This document shows positions 34,844 to 42,947 of a stretch of DNA of 48,605 nt, piece by piece (positions within the stretch are counted from its first letter, which is position 1; each line of letters begins with the position of its first letter). The translations under genes were made by a program, and so were the position numbers. The stretch comes from Amphibacillus sediminis NBRC 103570. GTDB taxonomy: Bacteria > Bacillota > Bacilli > Bacillales > Amphibacillaceae. The notes beneath the pieces are model-generated. The model was not told where the DNA came from. It did no database searches and saw only the letters and a program-made list of their open reading frames with translations. The DNA is taken from contig NZ_BCQW01000022.1 in the NCBI RefSeq assembly GCF_001552275.1, forward strand, positions 1 to 48,605, in the 5' to 3' direction.

Positions 34844-34863
34844 ATACATAGATAGTTATCTAT
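34825..34863. promoter_or_regulatory. Two ArsR operators in the arsR promoter
   Basis: Site 1, ATAGATGACTATCTAT (34825-34840), and site 2, ATAGATAGTTATCTAT (34848-34863), share the arms ATAGAT-N4-ATCTAT. They are 23 bases apart centre to centre, about two turns of helix. A third copy precedes the transporter gene. They fit binding by the ArsR dimer encoded just downstream. Confidence 0.8.
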
Positions 34864-34882
34864 ATATACAGGAGGGCTACCA

Positions 34883-35227
34883 ATGGATTATGAAAAAATG
34901 TCAGTGATGATGAAGGCAATGGCTGATCCAAACCGGATGAAAATTATTGATATTCTATCCTGTGGACGTCAGTGTGCGTACGAGGTTTTGGAACATTTTG
35001 ATTTTACTCAACCAACGCTTTCTCATCATATGAAAATGTTAGAAAAAGCAGGCATAGTTACAGTTTCAAAAGAAGGGCAATGGCACTTCTATACGTTACG
35101 TGATGCGTTTGTTAATCAGTTTATGTCCTCGATCATTAAGCTATTTTCAAATGAAGATCATTGCATTTGTCAACCCAATCAAACAGTATGTGAAAACGTT
35201 GCTGAGGAAAAAGTAACCACTGTTTAA
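34883..35227 (+). CDS. arsR: ArsR family metalloregulator
   Basis: A 114-residue winged-helix repressor. ADPNRMKIIDILSCGRQCAY and TQPTLSHHMKMLEKAGIVTV form the recognition region, and GQWHFYTL is the wing. Cys residues in LSCGRQCAYEVL match the As(III)-binding pair of the ArsR type, and more cysteines lie in the tail (CICQPNQTVC). Without metalloid it would sit on the three ATAGAT-N4-ATCTAT sites. AGGAGG precedes the ATG. The arsenite exporter gene follows after 173 bases. Confidence 0.9.
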   Translation: MDYEKMSVMMKAMADPNRMKIIDILSCGRQCAYEVLEHFDFTQPTLSHHMKMLEKAGIVTVSKEGQWHFYTLRDAFVNQFMSSIIKLFSNEDHCICQPNQTVCENVAEEKVTTV

Positions 35228-35265
35228 TTTGACATGCTAGCTCTGGACTTATTTTCGACTAACAT

Positions 35266-35281
35266 ATAGATAATCATCTAT
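35266..35281. promoter_or_regulatory. Third ArsR operator, before the arsenite transporter gene
   Basis: ATAGATAATCATCTAT has the same arms as the two sites at arsR. A TTGACA at 35229-35234 has no good -10 at 17 bases, so a separate transporter promoter is possible but weak. Confidence 0.7.
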
Positions 35282-35400
35282 ATGCCGTTTCCAGCACTGT
35301 CAGACTGATAATTAAGCACAAAGCTACATCAGCTTATTGTCGTCACTTAACTTAAATGTAAAAGTAGATCTTAAACCAAAAAAGTGAAGGGTGGAAAAAA

Positions 35401-36474
35401 ATGAGTAAAAAGACAGAAACAGTAGGTTTAGGAATTTTTGAGAAGTACCTGACTTTATGGGTTATTCTATGTATGGGTATTGGAATTTTTATCGGTAATT
35501 TCCTCCCAGCTATCCCACATATATTAAGTCAATTTGAATACTATCAAGTCTCAATTCCAACTGCTTTATTGATTTGGCTTATGATTTACCCGATGATGCT
35601 GAAAATAGATTTTACTAGCATCGTTAACGCCGCTAAAAAACCTAAAGGATTAGTTGTCACCTGTGTGACAAATTGGCTGATTAAACCTTTTACGATGTAT
35701 ACTATTTCGGCCTTTTTTCTATACATCGTATTTCAAAATTTAATTCATGTCGATTTGGCTAGAGAATATGTCGCTGGTGCCGTTATTCTTGGGGCAGCCC
35801 CATGTACGGCTATGGTTTTTGTCTGGAGCCATTTAACAAAAGGGGATGCAGCTTACACGCTTGTCCAAGTTTCGATTAATGATATCATCATCTTATTTTT
35901 ATTTGCACCTATTGTTGCTTTATTATTAGGTGTAGACAATGTCATCGTTCCCATTAATACTTTAGTATTATCGACGATTTTATTCGTGGTCGTGCCTTTG
36001 GCTTTAGGTTTTATTACCCGTTTATTTATCGTCAAGCATAAGGGCTTAAACTATTTCCAAAATATATTCCTTAAAAAGTTTGATAAAGTAACCATCGTTG
36101 GCTTACTTTTAACATTAATCATTATTTTTTCATTTCAAGGTGAGCGCATATTAGCAAATCCACTCCACATTTTGTTAATTGCCCTCCCATTAATCGTTCA
36201 AACCGGTTTTATCTTTACAATTGCTTACTGTTGGGCAAAGTTTTGGAAATTACCGCACAGTATAGCTGCTCCTGCTGGAATGATTGGTGCGAGTAACTTT
36301 TTTGAATTAGCCGTTGCTGTTTCAATCTCTCTGTTCGGTCTACAATCTGGTGCTACGCTGGCAACGGTAGTCGGTGTACTTGTTGAAGTCCCGATCATGT
36401 TATGTTTAGTCAAAATAGCAAATCAAACACGACCTTGGTTCTCAAAAGATTTATCTCTTTCAAAAAATAGTTAA
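35401..36474 (+). CDS. acr3: ACR3 family arsenite efflux permease
   Basis: A 357-residue protein with ten helices. VILGAAPCTAMVFVWSHL holds the conserved transport cysteine of ACR3 (helix 4), and IAAPAGMIGASNFFELAVAV is the conserved helix 9 motif. It exports arsenite (and often antimonite) with the proton gradient and needs no ATPase. The GTGAAGGGTGGAAAAA stretch ahead of the ATG holds the ribosome site. It follows arsR, with a third operator between the two genes. No arsenate reductase gene is present. Confidence 0.92.
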   Translation: MSKKTETVGLGIFEKYLTLWVILCMGIGIFIGNFLPAIPHILSQFEYYQVSIPTALLIWLMIYPMMLKIDFTSIVNAAKKPKGLVVTCVTNWLIKPFTMYTISAFFLYIVFQNLIHVDLAREYVAGAVILGAAPCTAMVFVWSHLTKGDAAYTLVQVSINDIIILFLFAPIVALLLGVDNVIVPINTLVLSTILFVVVPLALGFITRLFIVKHKGLNYFQNIFLKKFDKVTIVGLLLTLIIIFSFQGERILANPLHILLIALPLIVQTGFIFTIAYCWAKFWKLPHSIAAPAGMIGASNFFELAVAVSISLFGLQSGATLATVVGVLVEVPIMLCLVKIANQTRPWFSKDLSLSKNS

Positions 36475-36491
36475 ATACAGGTGGTGATCCT

Positions 36492-36530
36492 ATGAAACGT
36501 GAAAGCGTCCAATTAAAAATGGTGGAGTGA
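36492..36530 (+). CDS. 12-codon reading frame after acr3
   Basis: ATG 36492 follows AGGTGGTGATCC and reads MKRESVQLKMVE-stop. The stop lies within the stem of the hairpin at 36520-36546. It could be the head of a lost third ars gene or a chance frame. Coding is doubtful. Confidence 0.25.
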   Translation: MKRESVQLKMVE

Positions 36531-36546
36531 AAAATTCACTCCACCA
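36510..36546 (-). terminator. Terminator of the LCP gene (possibly two-way)
   Basis: TGGTGGAGTGAA (36520-36531) pairs with TTCACTCCACCA (36535-36546), a 12-bp perfect stem with a three-base loop. On the minus strand it is followed by TTTTTAATT. It also lies 45 bases after the convergent acr3 gene and may stop that transcript too. Confidence 0.85.
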
Positions 36547-36568
36547 CACTTTGGCTTAATTTAAACAA

Positions 36569-37606
36569 TTATTCAGCATTAAAGGTTTGGTCATTATCTA
36601 ATCCGGTACTGGTCATGGTACTTGGCAATTCTAACTCTTGCTTTAATTGCTCAGATACTTCGATAAGGCCTTCTTCTTCTGGAAGGAAATAATAAATGCC
36701 ATCTATTTTTTCATCCTGTCCTGCGATCTCAAACGTTTTAATATGTGACGTATTTAATGAAGAATAAGCCTGTTGCAAACTAAAAATTTCAGCTGGACTC
36801 AAGCTTGTTGTAACATTTTCCCCTAAGATACGTGAGATTTCTCCTATTTTAAAGAGGGTTCCTGCTGAGAGTGCTTCATCAATCATTGCCTCGATAAATT
36901 GGCGTTGTCTTTCTTCGCGAGAATAGACCGTATTTACTTCACGTTTTCTCATACGGACAAAGGCTAAGGCTTCTTCACCATTTAATTTACTTTCACCTTG
37001 TTCAAAGTAAATTTTCTCGCCACCTGCATAGAAATTCTTTTCCCAGAACGGTTCTTTGATATCAACCGTGACACCACCTAATGTATCGACAATATCTCTA
37101 AAACCATCAAAATTAACAGCAACATATTCATCAATTGGAATACCAAGTAATTCTTCTACTTTCTCAACCTGAAGCTTGTTTTCACCATATTCAGTAATAG
37201 AACCATATGTGTAGGCAGCATTAATCTTGTGGAAGCCTGCATATTGCCCTGCTTCTTCTTCGGTAAATTCCATTCTTGTATCACGCGGAATCGTTGTCAT
37301 CGTCATTTGGCTTGTATTTGGATTTAATGTGACAACAATCTGAGTATCTGCCCGTCCATTTTGGCCGTTTGTTTCGTAATCCTCAACACCTATTAACAAA
37401 ATCGAAATTGGATCATGACCAACGGTGACATCCTCATCTCGAAGCTGTGACTTATTATCCTCACGATCTATCTCTTCATGTGCTTCTTTTGATGCATTAT
37501 ATACATCGATAAATGCATTTACACTATATGCGATAACAGTAATAAGGACTACCAATAGAATCAATATTATTGGCTTTTTCCATCTTTTTGATCTTCTTCT
37601 TCTCAC
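36569..37606 (-). CDS. LytR-CpsA-Psr family cell-wall glycopolymer ligase
   Basis: A 345-residue membrane-anchored enzyme that attaches teichoic acid or other glycopolymers to peptidoglycan. A basic N-terminus and a helix (PIILILLVVLITVIAYSV) precede the LCP domain. TQIVVTLNPNTSQMTMTTIPRDTRM contains the lipid-phosphate Arg and Asp (IPRDTR), and ALAFVRMRKREVNTVYSREERQRQF has further conserved arginines; these are family landmarks (seen as IPRDTRM, FVRMRK and REERQRQF). The start is GTG 37606, with GAGG eight bases upstream. Single gene with its own terminator. Confidence 0.9.
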   Translation of the reverse strand: MRRRRSKRWKKPIILILLVVLITVIAYSVNAFIDVYNASKEAHEEIDREDNKSQLRDEDVTVGHDPISILLIGVEDYETNGQNGRADTQIVVTLNPNTSQMTMTTIPRDTRMEFTEEEAGQYAGFHKINAAYTYGSITEYGENKLQVEKVEELLGIPIDEYVAVNFDGFRDIVDTLGGVTVDIKEPFWEKNFYAGGEKIYFEQGESKLNGEEALAFVRMRKREVNTVYSREERQRQFIEAMIDEALSAGTLFKIGEISRILGENVTTSLSPAEIFSLQQAYSSLNTSHIKTFEIAGQDEKIDGIYYFLPEEEGLIEVSEQLKQELELPSTMTSTGLDNDQTFNAE

Positions 37607-37737
37607 TATTTCAACCTCACTTTTTTTGACTTAAATTAATACATTGTATATCGAACAAAATTTGATCGCATTTAAAACTTAAACACTATTTAATAATTTA
37701 ACATAAAAATGAGTATGAATAAACAATAGATTAATAT

Positions 37738-37902
37738 ATCAAATGCGCCTTGGCGTATCTGCGCCCAGATTTTATCGATCAATTCCCATTGAAAATCTGT
37801 GGCCATCTAACATTCAGTTGAGGTTTAAGGCACTGAATGGGCTACAAATAGGGATTCAGCTCACCACTTATAGAAGTAGGAAACTTCTGTGAATGAAGTT
37901 AA
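37738..37902 (+). repeat. Family B structured repeat, copy B4
   Basis: It begins TATCAAATGCGCCTTGGCG and ends TGAATGAAGTTAA. The deacetylase gene's TAA stop (37901-37899 on the minus strand) lies within the terminal GTTAA, so the repeat abuts or trims that gene. Confidence 0.84.
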
Positions 37903-38798
37903 TTACCACCATCAAGTCGGTAACAACGATCGTAACAATTAAACTGATAGGATTCTAGATTTTCATCAATGATTCTGGTTTGAAAGTCATGTTTTTGTAA
38001 ATAGCTTAATAATGTGGACAGATGATGAGCAGTTTCCCCTCGATCATGCATAAGAATTATCGGTGTTCCTCCACTTTTATCAATTTTTTCAACCTGTGCG
38101 ATCACGTTTTGCACATATTGATCCTTAGATAAATTCCAATCACTACTGTCTACATTCCAATCCCAAATTTTAAAGCCATTCTCCGTCAATACCTTTCGAA
38201 AAGAATCTGTCAAATACGGGATACTGCCGTAAGGGGTACGAATTAGATATGACTGAACACCGGTAATATTGAGTAAAGTTTCCTGAGCTGTTTTCATCTC
38301 ATCTAATGCAGATTGTTCCGAGTGATAGAATTTCTCCTTTTGATGGGTTACGCCATGTAATGCCACAGCATGGCCATCTTCAACCGTACGCTTCACGGCT
38401 TCTGGATAGGATCTCATTGCTGGCTCAAGCATAAAGAATGTCGCTTTTGCATTAAATTGTTCGAGTGTGTCCAAAATTTCAGTTGTGACAGAGCTTGGCC
38501 CATCATCAAAGGTTAAGTAAACAAACTTACCGTCCTCTTCAACGCTAGTTGCGTCTTCGTCTTCGTCTTCATCTTCTTCATCCTTGTCACTATCATTGAT
38601 TGCTTCGATTTGGTCGGTTGCGTCTTGTTCGTCTTCTGGATGATTGTCTAATATTTGTTCACTTTCCTGTTTATTTTCAGTTGAGCTAATTGAGATGAAT
38701 TTGATTCCCTCTATAAATACAAAAAGCAGTAATACTGCCAATGAACAAATAATAATGGGTTGATATTTCTTTATCATAGAGCAAACATTTCCCTTCAC
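37899..38798 (-). CDS. Polysaccharide deacetylase (NodB domain), membrane-anchored
   Basis: About 293-299 residues. A helix near the N-terminus (PIIICSLAVLLLFVFIEGI) is followed by an acidic low-complexity linker (DKDEEDEDEDEDA). The NodB domain follows: TFDDGPSS (metal Asp pair), HGVTHQ (metal His pair), RTPYGS, DWNVDSSDW and ILMHD. It deacetylates peptidoglycan or another cell-wall glycan outside the cell. The start is uncertain: GTG 38798 has a poor ribosome site, while ATG 38777 is 12 bases from AAGGGA. The stop codon comes from the edge of repeat B4, so the last residues may not be native. Repeat B5 lies upstream. Confidence 0.87.
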   Translation of the reverse strand: MKGNVCSMIKKYQPIIICSLAVLLLFVFIEGIKFISISSTENKQESEQILDNHPEDEQDATDQIEAINDSDKDEEDEDEDEDATSVEEDGKFVYLTFDDGPSSVTTEILDTLEQFNAKATFFMLEPAMRSYPEAVKRTVEDGHAVALHGVTHQKEKFYHSEQSALDEMKTAQETLLNITGVQSYLIRTPYGSIPYLTDSFRKVLTENGFKIWDWNVDSSDWNLSKDQYVQNVIAQVEKIDKSGGTPIILMHDRGETAHHLSTLLSYLQKHDFQTRIIDENLESYQFNCYDRCYRLDGGN

Positions 38799-38891
38799 AT
38801 CTTTTAATGATCATATTGATATGGTGTTAGAATAATATAATAAAATAAAGATAAGATTAAGATCACATCAATATCGATTAAAAATTGAAAA

Positions 38892-39067
38892 AGATCAAAT
38901 GCCCAGATTTGATCGAGCTTCGATCGATCAATTTCCACTGAATATCTGTGGCGTCAGCCAGAGGGCTTAACTTTAATCAGTCGAGGTTTCAGCTCCTACT
39001 GAATGAAATACAAATAGGCATTCAAAACGTATATGAAGCCGGAGACGTCTGCTAAATGGAGTTAAAA
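38892..39067 (+). repeat. Family B structured repeat, copy B5
   Basis: It begins GATCAAATGCCCAG and ends AAATGGAGTTAAAA. The hairpin GATCGAGC/GCTCGATC type element is seen as TTTGATCGAGCTTCGATCGATC. The shared GAATATCTGTGGCGTC follows. It lacks the first GCGCCTTGGC block. Confidence 0.8.
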
Positions 39068-39099
39068 GCCGGTAACCAGCTGCTCTAGTTAACTAAAAA

Positions 39100-39354
39100 A
39101 AAACGACTTACAGCCAAGTCCGACGGTGATAGGTTTCGTTTTTCTTTAACTTAATCCAATTGAAAAGTTAGACTATCTAATAGTACAAAAAAAGCCATCC
39201 AACTAAATGATATTTAAAAGCTGGATGAACTTTTCATTCTTTTTTGCTTAGTCTCAAGACTAAGCTTCTTGTTATCGTGTTATACCTTCTTCCATATATT
39301 TAAGGTTTCCTTATCAACTGCCTTAACTCCTGTTTCAGTAAGGAACCAAACGCC
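39100..39354 (-). other. Hairpin-rich intergenic stretch with a possible coding relic
   Basis: Three hairpins stand in a row: CATCCA/TGGATG (about 39197-39228), GCTTAGTCT/AGACTAAGC (39246-39265) and GGTTTCCTTA/TAAGGAACC (39303-39346). The first or second probably ends the kinase transcript. On the minus strand 39354-39280 reads GVWFLTETGVKAVDKETLN, then IWKKV-stop, right after the kinase stop codon; it looks like the tail of a lost protein. Confidence 0.4.
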
Positions 39355-39361
39355 TTAGACT

Positions 39362-41197
39362 TTACTTTTTAGCCAAATAAAAGTAAAAGCGCACCCCTTT
39401 TTTCGTGTTCGTTACACCGTATTCCGAGTTGTGCAATTTTAAAATGTTTTTAGAAATAGCCAGTCCTAACCCTGTTCCTTCTTTGGAACGTTGATTCTTC
39501 TCACTTTGATAGAAGCGATCCCAGATTTTTTCTAGTTGATTGGGTTCAATCTGACTGCCCTCATTTTCGATGGTGATTTTGACTCGTTCATTTTCTTCGC
39601 TAGCAGAAATGATAATTTGTCCTGTTTCAGGTGTATGGCGGATCGCATTTGTAAGGAAGTTTGTAACCACCTGTTCAATCCAATGTTGATTAGCCAAAAC
39701 TTCGATAGATTGTAGCTCTAAACTTACCTTTAACCTTTTGTTCTGGGTTTTGATCAAAAGCTGATGATAAACATTATGGATCAGATCATCAACAAAGATT
39801 GCTTCCATCTTCATTTTATAGGTTCCTGATTCAAACTTAGCTAACTCTAGCATATCTACGATGAGGCGATCCATCCGGTTAACTTCCTTATTCATCGCCG
39901 AGAAATAATGCTCTCTTTTGTCAACTGCTACATCATCTTGAAGAATAGATATACAGCTTTTAATGATACTTAACGGTGTCTTTAATTCGTGTGAGACGCC
40001 TGCAATAAACTCTTTACGTGTTTTTTCTAACTGCCTTTCTTTCGCAATATCCTGCTGCAATGCATCAATGTATTCATGTAACGTATCAGACAGAAAATTA
40101 ATGTTCTTCGATAATTCCCCTATCTCATCTTTCGTCTTAACTGGAACGCTCTCGGCAAAATCTAAATTTGCAATCCGTTTAGCCGTTTCATTTATTTTTA
40201 ATAATGGACTGGCTATTTTTTTGGAATAATAAAAAGCAACCAATAAAATTAAAACCACCACAGCTATAATCAGGTAGACATAGTACTCTTCCATCATTCC
40301 GACCGCTTCATCAATTGGCTGTAATGATGCCATGGCCATAAAATAAATGATCTCTCCATCCTTATCCTTTTCCTTATCAATGAGCACACGATAATTGATC
40401 CCATTTTCCTCATATTCCAATTCTTTCGTATCTGATATTTCCTGCTCATGATAAAGTAAGTCAACTTGAAATTGTTTAATCGTTTCAAAAAAAAGACGAT
40501 TAGATAATATTGTGTTGTATAAAAGGTTGTTTTGACTCGGTAATTGAATCTGATCAATATTGCCAAAGATCATTTTTTGATTTCTATTGACGGCCTCATC
40601 GACCTCTGAAGCAAGTATATTATTTTTCCAATAGTCAACATTATCTATTCCTTCGTTTAGCCTAAACGGAAGCGGACCTTGCCACTCAAGAACCGTTTCT
40701 TCTGTTCTTAAAAACAGCTCATAAGGAAAATAGATATCATCTTTTTCAATAGCATAAATTTCAATCACATGATTTTGCTTATCTTTTAATAAATCGAACT
40801 GCTCATTTGGATTATACGTATTTTCTAAATAAAAGATTGGGATCATTAAACTTTCATTTAAATATTCGATTTCATCATTTTGATAAACAAATCTACCCGC
40901 TAATTTTATATAAAAGTCATCTGTTCCTTTAATATAGCCATTTTTATCTAACACCGTTATCCATGCATTATGTTCCTGATAAAATTGTTGCTCTAATTCA
41001 TGCCGCCTCATTTCATCTTCATTTAGATTTTGATAGTCTAATTTAAAGATATCGACTGCTTGTGATAGCTGTGTCATTTTATTGTAAGCATAGTAGTTCT
41101 CAAATAAGATCGTTTGACCAATATAAATGCTAGCTAAAATTAATAAGCACAAGCCAGATGTGAGCAAAAACAATTTAATAACGATACGATTTCTCAT
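39362..41197 (-). CDS. Sensor histidine kinase with large extracellular domain
   Basis: 611 residues. Helix 1 lies at about 8-28. An extracellular sensor of about 275 residues comes next, then helix 2 at about 307-325 and a HAMP domain to about 380. The HisKA box AGVSHELKTPLSIIKS has His403, and the ATPase domain has FLTNAIRHTP (N box) and EGTGLGLAISKNIL (G box). It would phosphorylate the OmpR-type regulator encoded just upstream, whose stop codon overlaps its ATG. The ligand is unknown. A cell-wall role is suggested only by the deacetylase and LCP genes nearby. Confidence 0.88.
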   Translation of the reverse strand: MRNRIVIKLFLLTSGLCLLILASIYIGQTILFENYYAYNKMTQLSQAVDIFKLDYQNLNEDEMRRHELEQQFYQEHNAWITVLDKNGYIKGTDDFYIKLAGRFVYQNDEIEYLNESLMIPIFYLENTYNPNEQFDLLKDKQNHVIEIYAIEKDDIYFPYELFLRTEETVLEWQGPLPFRLNEGIDNVDYWKNNILASEVDEAVNRNQKMIFGNIDQIQLPSQNNLLYNTILSNRLFFETIKQFQVDLLYHEQEISDTKELEYEENGINYRVLIDKEKDKDGEIIYFMAMASLQPIDEAVGMMEEYYVYLIIAVVVLILLVAFYYSKKIASPLLKINETAKRIANLDFAESVPVKTKDEIGELSKNINFLSDTLHEYIDALQQDIAKERQLEKTRKEFIAGVSHELKTPLSIIKSCISILQDDVAVDKREHYFSAMNKEVNRMDRLIVDMLELAKFESGTYKMKMEAIFVDDLIHNVYHQLLIKTQNKRLKVSLELQSIEVLANQHWIEQVVTNFLTNAIRHTPETGQIIISASEENERVKITIENEGSQIEPNQLEKIWDRFYQSEKNQRSKEGTGLGLAISKNILKLHNSEYGVTNTKKGVRFYFYLAKK

Positions 41198-41872
41198 TTT
41201 AAATCCTCAAATTTATACCCGGCACGGACGACCGTTTTTATATGGTTTGCGCTTTTGCCAAGCTTGTGTCGTAAATTGCGGATATGTGTATTTATCGTAC
41301 GCTCATCACCTGCATATTCATAACCCCAAATTTTCACAATTAATTGTTCCCTTGACACGACGATGTTTTTATTTTTCATCAGGTAGGACAGTATTTCGAA
41401 TTCTGTATGTGTTAATTTGATGGCTTCACCATCAGCCTTGACTGTGTGTGAGCGCAAGTCAACCTCGAGATGATGACTTTTTAATATTTCATGATCTTCG
41501 GTTAGACTATGGCTAAGTTGTGACGCTAGTAAACGTTTTGCCCTTGCTAACAAAACTCTTGGACTATATGGCTTAGTGACATAATCATCTGCACCCAATT
41601 CAAAACCCATCAATGTATCTTCTTCATCTTGCAGTTAGCATAATAATGGGCACGACTGATTGTTCCCGAATTTTCTTACAGACTGCCCAGCCATCTAATT
41701 CCGGCATCATAATGTCTAAAATGACTAAATCAATGTTCAAGCTCTCAAATAATGTTAAGGCCTCTGCACCATTGCGTGCCTCCAATACTTGATAACCAGC
41801 ATCGAGAAAGTAATCCTTACTTATCTCCCTTAGTATATCTTCATCTTCTACGATCAGTATTGTTTCTTTCAT
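41194..41872 (-). pseudogene. OmpR/PhoB-type response regulator, frameshifted
   Basis: Two frames together make a regulator of about 226 residues. The receiver starts KETILIVEDEDILREISKD and has DLVILDIMMPELDGW (phosphorylated Asp) and PIIMLTAR. The second frame resumes at MGFELGADDYVTKPYSP and runs through a winged-helix effector (LTHTEFEILSYLMKNKN, YEYAGDERTINTHIRNLRHK). The frame is lost at about 41613-41640, at LTAR, where a few bases of the usual SDEED segment are missing (net -2 or +1). Without repair, the kinase has no working partner here. A read error is a real alternative. Confidence 0.82.
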
Positions 41873-41926
41873 ATAATCGTCCTCTATGATAATGATTCAT
41901 CACTAGTTATTTTATTAATAGCTAAA

Positions 41927-41937
41927 ATTATAACAGA
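41927..41937 (-). promoter_or_regulatory. Extended -10 promoter of the two-component operon
   Basis: On the minus strand TG-T-TATAAT, an extended -10, about 55 bases before the regulator's ATG. The -35 region is poor, as is common with a TGn element. Confidence 0.5.
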
Positions 41938-42143
41938 AACATGTAAAGATTAAATGAAGAATTCAGTATCTGGAATCGAAAAATTAGAACACATTACTCA
42001 ATTTGTAGGTGAAATTTAAGAAGAACGACCATTTTTTATCAGTTCTAAAGGGGCAATAACGAAGTTGAAAAAAATCAAAAGTCAATCAGAAATTTTACAT
42101 GTTCCTTTTACGCTAGACCGCGACTTCTCCACGCTGTTCCTCC

Positions 42144-42213
42144 AAAAAAAACCTCTTTAGTATATACAGGGACAGACTAACTTGAATGGTCACCTGCTTA
42201 TATACCAAAGAGG
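42144..42213 (-). terminator. Terminator of the sugar ABC transporter/yesL operon
   Basis: CCTCTTT-A-GTATATA-CAGG (from 42152) pairs with CCTG-CT-TATATAC-CAAAGAGG (to 42213). Read on the minus strand it is followed by TTTTTTTT. It lies about 65 bases after the yesL stop. The rest of the 404-base gap shows no gene. Confidence 0.82.
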
Positions 42214-42276
42214 ATTCGAGATGCTAAAATACCATTTCAGAGTACAACTCGTAATAAGCAATCCAATCTAAATGAA

Positions 42277-42909
42277 TCAATGACTATGATTAAGGTATTT
42301 ATTAAAGATCTGATTTAACAGACGTGAATTGATATAGCCAACAAGGGCAAAACCAATAAAGAGAAAGAGATAGAGCCCTAGTAATAATAATTCCGCAGAC
42401 AGTAGCATGATGCCAATTGGGGTTAAGCTAATGCAGGCAATGCCTAATGTCCGAAATATATTATCTGCTATCATCTTCAACACATTTTTACTGGCATTTT
42501 TGATCGAATCATGAAATTTTGCAAAGTAGGGATAAATCAAGATCGAAAATAAAAATAAGATGATGGAAGCAATGATGAGTGAACTAATGACCAAGAGCTT
42601 AAAGCCACCTTGATAGCTAGGATATAGCACGATATTTGTGATCAGTACACTTGATATGAGTACAACCAATAAATTCATAACCGTGCTCTGCTTCCAATTC
42701 TGTTTAAAGGCTCTTATATAGCGGACAAAAATATTATCTTCTCGCTTTGCATCATAATTTAATAGAACACCATAAAGGGCACTTAAAGCAGCACCTAAGG
42801 TAAAAATGGGTAGGGCAGTGATAATAAACAAAAAATTGACGATCATCAAATCAGCTACCTTTGCCATTGCACGGTAAAACGGCCCATCCATTTCAAATAA
42901 GTTAAACAT
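42277..42909 (-). CDS. yesL: YesL/DUF624 family membrane protein
   Basis: 210 residues with about five helices, starting MFNLFEMDGPFYRAMAKVAD and containing LGAALSALYGVLLNYDAKRE, both typical of YesL/DUF624. Members sit beside carbohydrate ABC importers and YesM/YesN-type regulators; their function is not settled. It is the last gene of the four-gene uptake operon, 38 bases behind the second permease gene. Confidence 0.85.
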   Translation of the reverse strand: MFNLFEMDGPFYRAMAKVADLMIVNFLFIITALPIFTLGAALSALYGVLLNYDAKREDNIFVRYIRAFKQNWKQSTVMNLLVVLISSVLITNIVLYPSYQGGFKLLVISSLIIASIILFLFSILIYPYFAKFHDSIKNASKNVLKMIADNIFRTLGIACISLTPIGIMLLSAELLLLGLYLFLFIGFALVGYINSRLLNQIFNKYLNHSH

Positions 42910-42947
42910 TACTCACACCTCAACTAAGTATACTTTCAATGATTGTT

